Of a DNA stretch of 64,000 nucleotides, positions 1 to 11,150 are shown in pieces. Position 1 is the stretch's first letter; each line of letters starts with the position of its first letter. The DNA lies in assembly GCA_035578155.1 (NCBI GenBank), contig JAPWDM010000006.1:15144305-15208304 (forward strand), in the 5' to 3' direction. The notes below the pieces were generated by a model that saw nothing but the letters and a program-made list of their open reading frames with translations, had not been told where the DNA came from and did no database searches. The DNA is from Brachynemurus nebulosus. Its lineage: Eukaryota > Arthropoda > Insecta > Neuroptera > Myrmeleontidae. Position numbers and translations under genes: made by a program.

Positions 1-770
1 TGGAACAATGTAAACATTGTTCTTTAAAATTATTTATAAATAAACTTAAAGTCGTAATGGATTCATAATTCACATTTTTGTAGAGCCTGCAAAGCGGCGT
101 CTCTCACATACCTATGGGAGAGATGCCGCATCAAACAAGGTGAGACGCCGCATAGTTCATATTGAAAATTTTGCATTTTACACACATCCCCATACATGAT
201 GCATGCCATATGTAACCATTTTTGGCACTTTATACATCTTAACCAGTCAACTTTTTTTTTGTTTTTGAGTATTTTTCAGAACATTCAATACATAGGCAAT
301 TATCATTATTTTCGTTATCTAATATGATAGCTCTTCCTGATCCGTTAATGCACCTTTTATATTTTCATAGGTAAGATGATGCGGCATCTCTCCTTATTGT
401 TGGGATAGATGCCGCATGTTGCTATAGCAAGCATAGTGCGGAATTCTAACCTAAAATTTTGTACAGTACTTTTAAAATATACCTAAATTAACAACAAAGT
501 TCATTTTCCTTAAAACAATGAAATATACATTCTTAAATTCGAATGATTTAAATGCTTAATAAAATATTTATGTAAAAAACTTACATTTCAATAATAAAAA
601 GTTGGATAATTTCTAAACTAATGCACTGATCATAAATGTAACCATAGGCAGCGTAAATTAACAACCTATTTTAACCATATAATCCATTATTAGCGCTATC
701 TATTAATCAGTGAACGAATTATGGCTATTGCGGCATCTTTCCCGACGCAGCATCTCTCCCGCATTTACCC
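1..770 (-). mobile_element. Non-autonomous TIR element, copy 1 (cut by window edge)
   Basis: This segment is a diverged inverted copy of 27469-28399: the order of matching blocks is reversed and complemented over its whole length. It ends near 770 with GCATTTACCC, matching the end of the other copy. The motif TGCGGCATCTCTCCC or its complement recurs near 86, 116, 142, 379, 401, 729 and 747, often as head-to-head pairs, which would suit transposase binding sites. No coding capacity is visible. Its other end, about 100 bp, lies outside the window. The superfamily is not assigned. Confidence 0.75.
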
Positions 771-1340
771 TATATAGCTCCGTATAGGTACGTATACGTA
801 TGTTCCATACGTATAGCTCCATTTAATATTATATTATGGTGTATTATGTACCGCGTTATTTAAAAGTTTAGAAACTAGTGACGGACATAAACGTATTTTT
901 TTTATTTTAATAATCAGATTCAGATCCGACGAGAGGGCGGGGTAGTCAGAGCTGCAGCCTCGGGGTCCGGGCTTGAAGAGGCGGCCCGTAGCAATCGGTA
1001 AGGGGCCCAGGAAAAAGTAAAAGTAATTTTTTTTTGGCTTGTCATTTTTTTAAGAGAAAACAATTTTTAAGAATTTTTTTTCCCCAGAGGCGCCATTTTC
1101 GTCTACGGCACTGATCGGATTCTTGAATTGCGAGTGACTTGAATATACCAAAAATTCAAAGAATATGTTTCCCCACTTTCATAATTTGTACAGGTGATTA
1201 AATTCAAGTAAAATATTCATACAAATATACAATAACAATACACATAATTGGTCACATTAATCAAATCTATATTTTTCCAGTATACAATCTTTCTTTAGAA
1301 ATATATATTGTATTTGACCATACATTGTAGATATTATAGA
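771..1340. other. No gene seen; GC-rich patch
   Basis: AT-rich sequence with an isolated GC-rich patch at about 925-1005 and GCGCCATTTTCG near 1090. The patch carries no open frame or TIR that I can pair. A loosely similar GGGCCC/GCGCC vocabulary occurs at 1670-1700, so it may be a worn transposon end. Confidence 0.4.
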
Positions 1341-1603
1341 CATATTATGATACTAGCCGACGTCGTTCGCGCAAAGCATTGTTATAAACTCAATGAGAAT
1401 TATGTAAGTGTAATAATTATACAAAATTTGCAAAGAATAATAATTTTTGCGTTATGCATGCATGTGCTCAAAATGGTTTTTCATTTTCCCATGGTAAAGA
1501 GGAATTTTCCCGCAGTAAAAAGTATCTTAAATTTTGATCCAAGTAATAGGTTATCACCACACCAAATTTCATCAAAATCCGTCCAATAGTTTTTGCGTAA
1601 TAC
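1341..1603 (+). repeat. Modular interspersed repeat R, fragment
   Basis: Begins near CTAGCCGACGTCGTTCGC and contains the module '...AAATTTCATCAAAATCCGTCCAATAGTTTTTGCGTAA'-like (in pieces: CAAATTTCATCAAAATCCG at 1563 and AGTTTTTGCGTAA at 1588). The same module occurs twice in 2638-3075, and a related form occurs at 9015-9848. The overall style, with a 'cgttcgc' start and 'fatty' modules containing cccgcggga-like motifs, is widespread in insect genomes. Its parent element is not clear from this copy. Any short open frame across it is a chance product. Confidence 0.55.
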
Positions 1604-1850
1604 GTGCACATGCACAAAATGATTTTTCTATTTTTCTCTCCTCTTACACATTACTTACAAATCATTTTCGACGGCGCCCTTTGGGGCCCGATAACCGGAT
1701 TTTTTAAAGATTGTTCCTCAAAATATAAGCGACGAGCAAAAAAAGCAATTTCACAGGCACTTTTTCTTTTACTTTCACCAAATCTGAAACTATTGACATC
1801 ATGTCCTCTTTTTAGCGAGGTACTCTTGACACACAGTTTGGAAACCCCTG
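1604..1850 (-). mobile_element. Possible hAT-type element end
   Basis: Read on the minus strand, the right edge starts CAGGGGTTTCCAAACTGTG at 1850. This fits the common hAT terminal pattern CAGGGGTGTCCAAA, which also occurs at 31637. No partner terminus or duplication was found, so only one end can be argued. Confidence 0.35.
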
Positions 1851-2637
1851 CGTTAGTCTCTTCTATTGTTTATTCACTTTATATTATAATCTAAATAATC
1901 GTAATGTGAAATAAAATTACACACAGTATATCAATTTTTTAAATAACATTGTACTACTGTGTCTATATCCGGGTACATAGATTATATACATATTTTTATA
2001 CATAATGTTTTTGTATATAAACAAATAATAAAATGCGACCATAAATATACAATGTATACGAAATACGTGTCTTATCATTCTCAATTTTTTTGCACTATTT
2101 CTTGTATTTTTTTTTTTTTTTTTTTAATGTCTTTCAACTCGTACATTGTTTTCCCACTTCAATTCTATTCAATGTCTTATTTGGGAAAAATGTCGTTTCA
2201 CACAAAAACATTGAGTTATTCCATGACATGTCGTAAAGCTACTATATTGCACTGTAAGTACATGATAAGACTGATATGGTGCATTATCCAATATGAGAAC
2301 ACTGATAAGTATTACAAATATTTCACAGTACCTATGAATGTAAGTAATAAATAAAAATAGTATTGAAGAGAACATTTCTGCAATAATTGAAATATTCACA
2401 ATTATTTATTAATATATCTTTTTTTGTTTCGAAAATTTTTCGAACACGTCTCAAATGTTTCAACTTTAAAACAACAGTTGAATTCAAATATAACTAGCCT
2501 CTCCAATCAGAAGAGGATAAAAAGAACGTTCAATTGTATTTGGAAGCTCTAACGCAGTGACACTTGGTTCGTGAAGCTCACAAAATGAAGATAAAACTTG
2601 AGATATCTTCATCATCAATTTGATTTTATAAAAAATT
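1851..2637. other. No gene seen
   Basis: AT-rich sequence with a T run at about 2108-2125. Overlapping short open frames at 1959-2399 on both strands have no domain signature and low-complexity F/Y/I composition. Confidence 0.5.
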
Positions 2638-3075
2638 GGCTCTGCCCGCGACGTCGTTCGCCCATAAAATTAATGGGAAGCATATAAGTATAATAATTAT
2701 AAAGCATTTGCATAGAACAGTAGTTTTGCGTGATGCATGCACATGCTCAAAATAATTTTTGTATTTTCCCGAGGGAAGGATACATTTTCCGGTAATAAAA
2801 AGTATGCTAAGTGTTGATGCAGGTAATAAATTATTACCACACCAAATTTCATCAAAATCCGTTCAATAGTTATTGCGTAATATGTGCACGGGCTCAAAAT
2901 GGTTTTTCATTTTTTCCTGTGAGAATGAGACTTTTTTGCCGGAGTAAAAAGTATCTTAGATATTGTCCCAGGTAATAGGTTATCACCGCACCAAATTTCA
3001 TTAAAATCCATCCAGTAGTTTTTGCGTTATGCGTGAACAGACAGACAAAAATTTTAAAAATCGCAGTTTCGATAT
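2638..3075 (+). repeat. Modular interspersed repeat R, two modules
   Basis: Starts at GCCCGCGACGTCGTTCGCCC and carries two tandem modules. Each has an 'ATTTTCCxxxGGGAA' stretch, 'AAAAAGTATxxTA', 'AGGTAATAxxTTATxACC', then AAATTTCATCAAAATCCG or a variant and 'AGTTxTTGCGT'. It ends with ACAGACAGACAAAAATTTT. It is the same family as 1341-1603, as a fuller copy. No coding capacity. Confidence 0.6.
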
Positions 3076-3440
3076 CTACATCGATAACTATTTACAGTAC
3101 CAGTACAATTTTCAAAATATATTCCATGTACAAAGACGGTCTCGTTACAGTTTTATCTATTATATGTATAGATAAAATGTCTTTAGGACTGTGAAATTCA
3201 GTGATTGGCTTCCGTTGCACACCGCATGATTACCTAAAGAATGCGGAAATGTCTTCCCTAATAAACGAACGCTATTTTATATAGAATTGTGTCCACTTTA
3301 ATTTTACTCCTTTGACAATTTCGTGTATAAATGTAGCGGCCCTTACTTTGAGAATCACTGATTTATTGGATATTTTTCTACCAGATATGACGATATTGCT
3401 GTTGTTTTGAATTATTGTATGTGACCTTCTTTCATCGGAT
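3076..3440. other. No gene seen
   Basis: AT-rich spacer with no element boundary that I can pair, apart from the GAT immediately before the next element. Confidence 0.4.
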
Positions 3441-4382
3441 GTAGGGGAAGGTAGCCCAAAGCGGGTAAGCTAAGATTGAACACACAAAAAAATTGGTTTT
3501 TGACTTCGATAAGCAGATATTTTTTGTATTATCAGATAGAATAGCTATCGAACTTCAAAATGAAACTTCGCTTAAGAAATTCTTATACGAGATTTATTTC
3601 TAATAAAGAAAATACAAAACCTCAACAAAAACCCGCTTTGCCCGTATAGGTATCCTAAAGCGGGTAACACCCCATTGGGCAAAGCGGGTAAGTACAATAT
3701 GTATTATTTTTTAATAAAAACTTTCATAGCTATATAGAACTTAACAATAATAATAATTAAGTAAAAAAGAATTGAAAAAAGGCAAAAATAAAAAATTTAT
3801 AACAATTAATTGTAACTTTCTTTGCAACTTCCATATTGGAGTACCTATACTCCTTCAGGTGGTTCCACATCAAAATCACCACAAACAAGGCAAAAATATT
3901 TTTTTTTAAGCTTTTTCCCTCATTCCGTCATAAAAACAAGATTTTTTATTTTTTTTTCCCTTCCAACAGTCTTCTCCATTAAGATGTTTCTATTTTGTTT
4001 ACCCGCTTTGCCCAGAAAGACTTAACTTTGTTAACTTAGAATAATTTCAAAATGAAAGCCGATACATGTCTATCTTTTTCTACATTAAAAGTCAAATGAT
4101 GATAACATAGTACGGTAATACCAAAAAGATTACAAATAAAAAAGTTTGTGATTAGTCGCAGAATATTTATCGTCAAAATTTTTAACAAAACCAACAAAAA
4201 AATTTGATGACGTTTAACTAGGACATTAAAGGACAGAAGCACTTAAGTGCAACTGATTAATATTGGTTGATATTCGGTTGATCTCGGTATACACACGACC
4301 TGACAAAAATATTCGATACAACGATATACAAGCGCTTACCCACTTTAAGAGGGGGAACCCGCTTTGGACGACCTTCCCCTAC
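3441..4382. mobile_element. TIR element with AAAGCGGGT motif array
   Basis: The ends are inverted repeats: left GTAGGGGAAGGTAGCCCAAA, right (complement) GTAGGGGAAGGTCGTCCAAA, both continuing into GCGGGT. The left end then reads AAGC directly, while the right has an extra ~15 bases before GTGGGTAAGC. Flanks are compatible with either a TA duplication (if ends are at GGGGAAGG) or GAT. The motif CAAAGCGGGTAA or its complement recurs inside at about 3632, 3655, 3683 and 4000. No transposase was recognised; the short frames 3822-4025 and 4036-4242 lie inside it and look like noise. It is about 940 bp and appears non-autonomous. Confidence 0.75.
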
Positions 4383-4855
4383 GATATATTCTCAAATTAA
4401 ACTCAAGCGGAAATGGAAATCAAACACTGTTTTTCACAATTTATATTCTTCTAATATAAATGAAAATACATTTTCCAATAAGAAATTTGCCAAGTGTGGG
4501 GGAAATAAAATTATTTGTAAAAACGAAAAAAAGTTGTATAAAAGTTGTATTAGCTCATTAAAAAAGAAAGTTTTTTTTCTGTTTAATTTGATGTATCACA
4601 AGTAGCAAAGATTTACTTGAGAGAGATAAAAAAGATTGCGAATGGGACATTTTTTACTTGCGTAGTTGTTTAAAAACAGTAAATAATTTCTTTAAAAAAC
4701 TTTTAAATATAATTTTATCTTTTCTTCTTCTTCTTGTAAAATCAAAATATTTGGAAAAATAAAATTTTTTACTCGAAAATGTATAAAATTGAAAAGTTTG
4801 CTTTTCAATATATAGTCATATTATCTCAATTCGCACAATTTAAACAGTTTTTTTT
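4383..4855. other. No gene seen
   Basis: AT-rich sequence without repeats that I can match elsewhere in the window. Confidence 0.45.
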
Positions 4856-5005
4856 TTAATAAACAGAAACGGCAAAGGTTCGATTTCCGTAAATATTTTT
4901 GGACAGTTTCTTTTAGCAATTCCACATAAAGACTGGTATAGCTCCTTTAAGAAGACGGCAGCAGGCGCAAACCTTCTTAGTCCTAGCTAAAAAATTATTT
5001 AAATT
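4856..5005 (+). repeat. Degenerate tRNA-derived SINE fragment
   Basis: Contains a B-box-like GGTTCGATTTCC at 4878, then a body (AGTTTCTTTTAGCAATTCC, TAGCTCCTTTAAGAAGACGG) that aligns in order with the body of the better-preserved SINE at 23793-24144 (minus strand). The A box, tail and duplication are not visible, so this is a worn 5'/middle fragment. It abuts the truncated 3' side of the Tc1-like relic. Confidence 0.6.
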
Positions 5006-5059
5006 ACCGTAAAACCCCCTAACTTTACCGATTGAACCTGACTTTAGGCTCCTGAGGCC

Positions 5060-5521
5060 TAAGACCATACCACATTGGACCTATCTTCTTCAGAAGAATG
5101 CTGGTGTCTTAAAGCCCATTATAAACGATTTTTCTTGATGTTGTCGGAGAGCCAAGGCTTCTTCCTAGCTTTGCGACTTTTTAAACCTGCTTCTGTGTGT
5201 CTTCTTCTTACAGTTCGAGAACTAATTGGTGTCCCAATGTCTCCCGATAAAGCTGCAGTGAGCTCAGAAGAAGTTTTTTTGCGGTCCTTAAGTGAGTCAC
5301 GGATAAGTTTTCTAATTTGGCGGTCAGTAGTAGCGCGTTTTCTGCCCGTTCTCATTTTGTTTGTGTGAGAGCCAGTCTCCACGAATCTTTTAATTGTAAA
5401 TTGCACTGCACATCGTCAAACTTTTATTAATTTAGTAATCTCTATTTGAGTCTTCCCTTCTTCATATAAAATCTGGATTTTTATTCGTGTTTTTGTGTTA
5501 AAGTTCTGGTTGTTTCGGCAT
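5060..5521 (-). pseudogene. Tc1-like transposase, N-terminal relic
   Basis: The minus-strand start is at 5521 (reads MPKQPEL). After frame breaks it continues as a Tc1-type paired-like DNA-binding region: YEEGKTQIEITKLIKV, then QFTIKRFVETGSHTNK, GRKRATTDRQIRKLIRDSL, SSRTVRRRHTEAGLKSRKA and KKPWLSDNIKKNRL. Then a stop codon and WALRHQHSSEEDRSNVVWS. These are the two helix-turn-helix segments and the lead-in to the catalytic domain of Tc1 transposases. I count at least one frameshift and four in-frame stops. The longest intact piece is 5119-5406. The catalytic domain is absent. It cannot be functional. Confidence 0.85.
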
Positions 5522-5565
5522 TTCGTATTACAAATTGTCTCTACTATACGAATAAACAACACTCA

Positions 5566-6365
5566 CAAGTAAAGGTCCCGAGGCCGGACCTATCGATTTT
5601 GATGAAACTTAAATATGTTGTAGAACACTAAAAACTAAGGGACACGTATTTTTTATAAAGACACGTAATAAAGACCTTACATATGATAGTCCAACTTCAG
5701 AACCACTTATTGTGACATTATTTTACCCACTATCAGTGTGTTAATAGCAAAAATTAGTGTATATAAACTAGTATGTAATTTAAGAGGGTGACTCACGCCC
5801 TCTCCAGTGTTGCTCAAACTCAATTTTGAATTCGAGAATTTCATTTCTACGTTATTCTAATTGTCTTAAGCTATTTTCCATGAAGGAGAACTTCTTGAAA
5901 TACCCAAATTGTACGACAATTCGACATAGTCACCCTCTAGTTAACTACCCCTAGACTTAATATTAGGGAATTGAGCAAAAATAGGTCAATTAGATTTTTT
6001 GACGTAGATTTCAAATCTGTAAACAAAATTTTTATATTGTTTATTTTTCACCCCCTTTTTGCAAAATTAACCCCAAAATTTTAACCCCCAACCACCCCTG
6101 TTGATATAATATGAACAAATTGCATATCAATAGATAGCTCTTTAAAAAAAAGCAATATCGCCAATTTAAACTTTTGCTCTATCTCTTACTGTTTTCGAGA
6201 TATTTGAAAAATTAAATTTTTACCCCAATTTTTGGAGGGCGATTTCACCCCTTCAAACCGTTTTTCCGAAGATAAAAAAAAATACGTGTCCCTTAGTTTT
6301 TAATGTTCTACAACATATTTAAGTTTAATCAAAATCGATAGGTCCGGCCTCGGGACCTTTACTTG
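5566..6365. mobile_element. Fold-back MITE with ~94-bp arms
   Basis: The arms 5566-5658 and about 6273-6365 are inverted repeats with only about two substitutions over more than 90 bases. They start CAAGTAAAGGTCCCGAGGCC and end with its complement. TCA flanks both sides (5563-5565 and 6366-6368), giving a candidate 3-bp duplication. The interior contains paired 'GGGTGACT/AGTCACCC' segments (about 5784, 5928) and no coding frame. It lies upstream of the Tc1-like transposase relic, inside that element. The near-identical arms suggest it is younger than its host element. Confidence 0.85.
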
Positions 6366-6597
6366 TCAGTAGCTTCTTGTTATCCTGAATGTTAATAACA
6401 GGCTAACAAATAAACTTCAAATTTCACATTTTGTGGGCCAGGTGTTTTATGGTACCTTAAAATCCTTTATCAATTGTTTAAAATTAACTCTTAGTATTGC
6501 CTTTCATTCTATTATTAAACAGAAAAGTCATTTTTAAATTAATTTTAGAGTTACACGTGTTTTATGGGGGTGCTCAATACTTTTGGCCAAGGCTGTA

Positions 6598-7189
6598 TAT
6601 ATACGTTTTATACCTACATTAACAAAAAGTTTGGTGGGTCAGTTGTTATAATACCAGGTACGTAGGTACCATAGAGGAGGCATCATTATAATTTACTACG
6701 TGACAAAATTCTAACCGCATTACTATAGTTAAGAGTTTTTAATGATAAATTAATTATTTTACGGTTTTGCAAAATTAAACAAAATATAAAACGCAAACTC
6801 GTGAAGTTTTCTCTATGAAAATTATGATTGGATTAATATTTCAGATATAATTATGCTGAATATTAAATAATTAATATGTACGTACGTGTTTATATGTGAC
6901 AATAAATTAATAATTATTCAATTTTAGAAATTAGATTTCCCGGAAATAATATTATCGTCGTCTATTTCGTTCGAAAATTAAATTTAGATTATAATATTAT
7001 TCATATGTGAAAATTCAGTTTTTTGTACTTGAATAAAATCACTAAAGGCAATAAACATGACACTTAATTTTTAGTATTCCGTACTGAAATTATTAAAATG
7101 GAACATTTATGGAATCACTTCAGTGTTCGTCGTAAAAAATTTAAAATTTAACCACGAGATAAGCTCTGAAAAGTTTAATTTTGATTTTA
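6598..7189. other. No gene seen
   Basis: AT-rich unique-looking sequence. A segment at about 7060-7130 ('TTTTTAGTATTCCGTAC', 'AACATTTATGGAATCACTTC') matches 31530-31600 and marks a short shared repeat; no coding frame. Confidence 0.45.
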
Positions 7190-8345
7190 GGGGGTTAATT
7201 TGAAAGGTTATACAGCTGAAACTTTTTTATGCGGTCCCCTTTTGTCCGATTTTTTATGCTATTTCTTTTATGCGGTTTTTAAAAAAGTGGTCATTAAAAG
7301 GCTTAATGTGAATGAAAATCAAGAGAAAGTAGGACCCTTAAACATTAACTATAGTGACTTTCTTTGATAAAAACATTTTTTGATGGTTTTTAAGCATTTA
7401 ATCAGTACATTACCTACATAAGAATATAAGTAATTGCATCATTTATTTTTTTTACATAAGATGTATTTTCACAATTTTCATAGTATTGTATAAATATAAA
7501 AATGAAATAAAATCAAAAATACGCTGCCAATAGGGTGGGCACACAGCTTCCTCGTAGTCGTAAAAGGCTTTAAAACAGTATTCTACCAAATATACATATT
7601 ATATACCGTGAAATTATATTTTCGCCTTGAAGTTTATAAAAAACTGTTGTAACTCAAAAGACTTAAAGGCTAAATTACAAAATAATAGCAAAAATATTTT
7701 AGAAACTAACCCCCAATATACCCTAAAAATTTGAGCGATATAGGACTAGCAGTAAATAAGATATTGACATTTAATGGGACTTCATGGTAGCGGCGTAGCT
7801 ACCGTTACTCCGATTTCGATTAAATTCATAGGGGACCATCGCGGAGCCAAACTGCATAATTTCTGAAAATTTCATTAAAAACAATCGAATAGTTCGGAAG
7901 TTATGCCACTTGGTGCAAAATTGGAGACACACAGACGGACAGACAGACGGACAGCCCAAACCAAAATTGTTCAGGAAGCTCTAAAACGTAAAATGTGCGT
8001 AAAAAATTTGATTTTGGAGAGAAAAAATTTTTTATTTTTCAAAAGTGATCACAATGCTTCCGCTACTTTAGTAGTCTCTGAAGCAATATAATATGTAAAT
8101 TAATGCTTTATCTTGTTTAGAAAAGCAACTTCTAAGGAAATCCTGAGCTTTTGAGCGTTCTGAATTATGTATTTTCATTGAATTTTTTTTATGCGAACCC
8201 AATCCACTGCATAGAAAAAGTTTTTTTTTACAACCTGGACCGAACTATTTTAACTTTTTATAGCTGTTTATGGATATTTTTGAATATATTTTTTTTTTGC
8301 GATTTTTTTATGAGGTCTCTCTATTCACTGCATAAAAAAAGGTTC
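7190..8345 (-). mobile_element. Family B element, split by an insertion
   Basis: Two blocks, 7222-7516 and 8093-8345, are the complement of the two halves of 44335-44830 in the right order. Both blocks carry the family signature TTTTTATGCGGT or its complement, close to the ends. Between them lies a family A element (7517-8092). Joining the blocks restores the order seen in the uninterrupted copy at 44.5 kb, so the nesting is clear. There is no protein-coding capacity. Confidence 0.7.
7517..8092 (-). mobile_element. Family A interspersed repeat, nested in family B
   Basis: Complementary to 61515-62215 over nearly its full length. The family begins TTGCTTCAGAGACTACTAAAG, followed by a GACAGACGGACAGACAGACG-like tract and a segment about 'TTCCGAACTATTCGATTGTT'. 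It ends at CAGCGTATTTTTG in both copies. Partial copies occur at 38290-38600, 52490-52800 and 53725-54065. The style resembles a repeat common in many insects that carries a GTCTGTCTGTC tract. No coding capacity; short frames here (7771-7959, 7903-8091) are chance. Confidence 0.7.
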
Positions 8346-8846
8346 AACAGTATTGCGAAATGGAAAAGAAGAATAAAAATCCCTTTTATTGTGGAAAAAA
8401 AAGTTGCGATAGATTTTTACAGCGAAAAAAATAAGTATGTATGAAACTTTTAATTAGCGATTCCGTTTGTACGTAAATACGATGAAAATGAAATGAACGT
8501 TTTTATTTAGAAGAACTGAATTTAAAACCATAGCAACGAAATATTAAATAGCAATACAAATTATACTAACTTATTTTACTCATTAAAATTGTTGTACCGT
8601 ATTACACTTGAGTTTTATATTATTTTAAAATAAATATGTGTTTTTTGTAACTTCAATTTGTTGCCTAAAAACAATTTAACTCGACGAAATGTCAACTATA
8701 CTTAGTAAAAACACTTCAGCTACACTTAATTATTCGGCAAAACATTTTCGTTGGGTAAACACAAATTTATTCGAAAAAGACTTCTCGTGTAATACGAAGG
8801 TAACGGTTATTTTTAGGGTGATTTTTTTTTCCCAGATACTACGATT
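8346..8846. other. No gene seen
   Basis: AT-rich sequence with no recognised element or frame. Confidence 0.4.
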
Positions 8847-8850
8847 TTAA

Positions 8851-10219
8851 GTTATTTGGTGCGAGATAGTAGTAAGGTACAAAAGTATATCTCAAAAAAA
8901 TTTTCTTCCATTAAAAAATTAAATAATGTATTAATATTCTTCAATTATTTTATTTGTATACAACTTGTTTTTTTTTTAATTTCCGCGCGCTTATGTAGTA
9001 GCAATATAAAAGCACTAGCTGTTACCCGCGGCTTCGCTCGCGTGACTTCTGAAATTATGGCATCTAGTTAAAACATAAAAGTGTACTTTCATCACTATTA
9101 CGCGTCGAGTAGGTATTATTACTTTTTTCACTGGAATTTTCCCACAGAAATACCATATTTTCCCCGGGTAAAAAATTGACTATAACATTCCTTTAACAAA
9201 ATGCCATGTTCAAATGAAATCAATGATTCCTTTTTATACTGTTTTAAATATATATTTTCCCACGGGAATAAGACTTTCCACGGGAGTTAGATACTTTCCC
9301 GGGATAGAAAGTAGTCTGTGTCCTTTCTCATCGTCTCTGTAAACAATATGCAAAGTTTGAAATCAATAATTTTTTTTTTTAATAGTCAGTTGTTATTTCA
9401 TTGTTCCGTTTTAAATACATTTTCCCGCGGGAATGAGATATTTTATCGGGATAAAAAATAATCTATGTTTATCGCTGTATGACGTCATATTTGTCTATCA
9501 TCATTTTTTGCTTCATTTAAAATATATTTATCCACAGGAATGAAATTTCCCACGAGAAATTTCCCGGGATATAAAGTAGTTTGTGCCCATTCTCATCCTT
9601 TCTGTTAGCAATATACAAAGTTTGAAATCATTTTTCCGTCTTTTAATAGTCAGCTGTTGTAATTTAATGCATTTTCCCTCGGGAATGAAATATTTTCCCG
9701 AAACAAAAAGTAACCTATAACCGTCTCTGGCTCGCAAGCAACGTCTGTGCAAAATTTCATGCTGATTGATTAAGCTGTTGAGGCGTGAAAGCCAGTCAAA
9801 CAAACAAACAAACAAACTCACTTTCACATTTATAATATTAGTGAGGATAAGGATTGCTGAAGCAGCGTTGTAAAAACGTTGAAAAATGATGGTTATAAAT
9901 TATATTGTAAAAACGGCGTAGAGAATAATTTTTATTTTTTATTAAATATGGTTTGTAACTTTGTATTTTATAACATATTAAATTTTTATCAAATTCCTTT
10001 GACACGTTTTCATTTTATTCAAAAAAATCGTGTGAATATGCCAACTTCCCCTATAAGAGCCCGTGTTAAAATTACAGAACTTTGAAACTGTCTTTCTCAA
10101 AATTGGGACGGTCAATTTTTTTTCGGTATAGGCTCGTATTATTGGTATTAAATTAAATAAATGTCTAGAGATGTTTCGTTAAAATTCTTTGAAAAATCGT
10201 TTTTCGTACCAACTACCCC
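8851..10219 (-). mobile_element. Family C TTAA element, split by repeat R
   Basis: Outer parts 8851-9014 and 9849-10219 match the complement of the C copies at 34117 and 46685. The 8847-8850 side has TTAA followed by GTTATTTGGTGCGAG; the other end reads CGTACCAACTACC, the complement of the family terminus GGTAGTTGGTACG. TTAA is lost on that side. The interruption at 9015-9848 is a modular R repeat. The short frame 9879-10085 is a chance frame shared by the family. Confidence 0.75.
9015..9848 (+). repeat. Modular interspersed repeat R, long copy nested in C
   Basis: Starts CTAGCTGTTACCCGCGGCTT, continues CGCTCGCG, and ends TTATAATATTAGTGAGGAT. In between are about five tandem modules, each opening with a variant of 'TTTTCCCxCGGGAATGA' (about 9130, 9252, 9418, 9525, 9661) followed by 'GGGATAxAAAGTAxxCTxTG'. 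The last module ends with a CAAA microsatellite at 9796-9816. This start and end are characteristic of a very common insect repeat, likely a non-LTR retrotransposon tail or SINE. The class is not certain. Its insertion split the family C element. Confidence 0.7.
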
Positions 10220-11139
10220 AACTGACTTTACCCTATATGTTCCAAAGAAAATAAGTATGTGTCACTGAGTTATCTGATATTCAAAAAATAAACAGACAAG
10301 GGAAAAAAATAATGACAAAATTGTAATAATATGAAAAAGAAATAGAAGTCAGTTGGTTATATTATTTAACATAAATGCGAGTATCAATGTCTTTCACTCA
10401 CACCCACACAAGAAAATGTCAAGTAAAATCGTTTTTAGTTCTGCTATTACTTCAATATATTATAACAATAGAATTCGGGCTACAGCGCCGTAGGGCGGGG
10501 AGGAACCTTTTGATATATAAATAAAAGGAAAATTGCTGTTTCGACATTCATTTTGTAACTTTTGTCCCTTTTAAATATTTTAACAAATTTCATCTTATCT
10601 GATATTTCATTGGTTGTGGTAGGGAAAATGTGGTGTTTGGTGGTAAATTTTCAGTTTTTGAAGTTCAAATTTAATTTTTGGTTTATTTGAAGGTTTACTT
10701 TGGAATTGTGGTTTTTCTAACATGAATTTCGTCTTTATGATAGCAAAAACAAATAGACTGTACCAAAATTAATTAAAATCACTTTTTTAAACCTTGATTT
10801 GGGTAAAAACGAAGTTTACTAAAATCTGTCAAGGCGTTAAAAGACGTCAATAGACCCAGTGATGAAATTGAAATCAAATCATAGATTTTGGAAAGGTTTT
10901 TATTTTTTTTTATTTTTACCAAAATGGGACTGCTAACTATAGAGACTTTTGTAATCCTAATTCAGATCATTTTCATAAAATTTGATTTAAGAGGAAAATT
11001 TTTTTAAACTTGGTGACGTCATCAAGTTCACTTTTTGAAGTTCTTAAAAACGGTAAATAAAATGGTCGAATCATGAAAGTTGAAGGAAATCATAGATTTT
11101 CGAAGTCCCTATTTTCATTCTTTACTAATTACAGATTTG
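10220..11139. repeat. No gene; family M repeat in 10860-11110
   Basis: 10220-10860 shows nothing recognisable apart from a TATATAAATA at about 10513. At 10860-11110, a segment with TTGGTGACGTCATCAAGTTC and 'CATAGATTTTxGAAG' resembles 31900-32040, 35220-35340, 49160-49500 and 58740-59010, so it is treated as a dispersed repeat. No coding frame. Confidence 0.4.
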
Positions 11140-11150
11140 ACAATATATGC

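Larger units (their letters stand above)
5040..6597 (-). mobile_element. Tc1-like transposon relic, interrupted
   Basis: The right border reads, on the minus strand, TACAGCCTTGGCCAAAAGTA from 6597, a typical Tc1-like terminal repeat with TA at the edge. A transposase pseudogene lies at 5060-5521 on the same strand, and the fold-back element at 5566-6365 sits between terminus and coding part. The left part is missing: there is no catalytic DDE domain or second terminus before 5040, so the element is 3'-truncated. Order of events: Tc1 insertion first, fold-back insertion later. Confidence 0.8.

Noticed and set aside
4030..4242. Frames within 3822-4242 as transposase remnants
   Set aside because: They show no helix-turn-helix or DDE-like motif, and their composition matches random AT-rich sequence inside a non-autonomous element.
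10513..10530. TATATAAATA as a core promoter
   Set aside because: No initiator, start codon or open frame follows at a sensible distance; such strings are expected by chance at this AT content.
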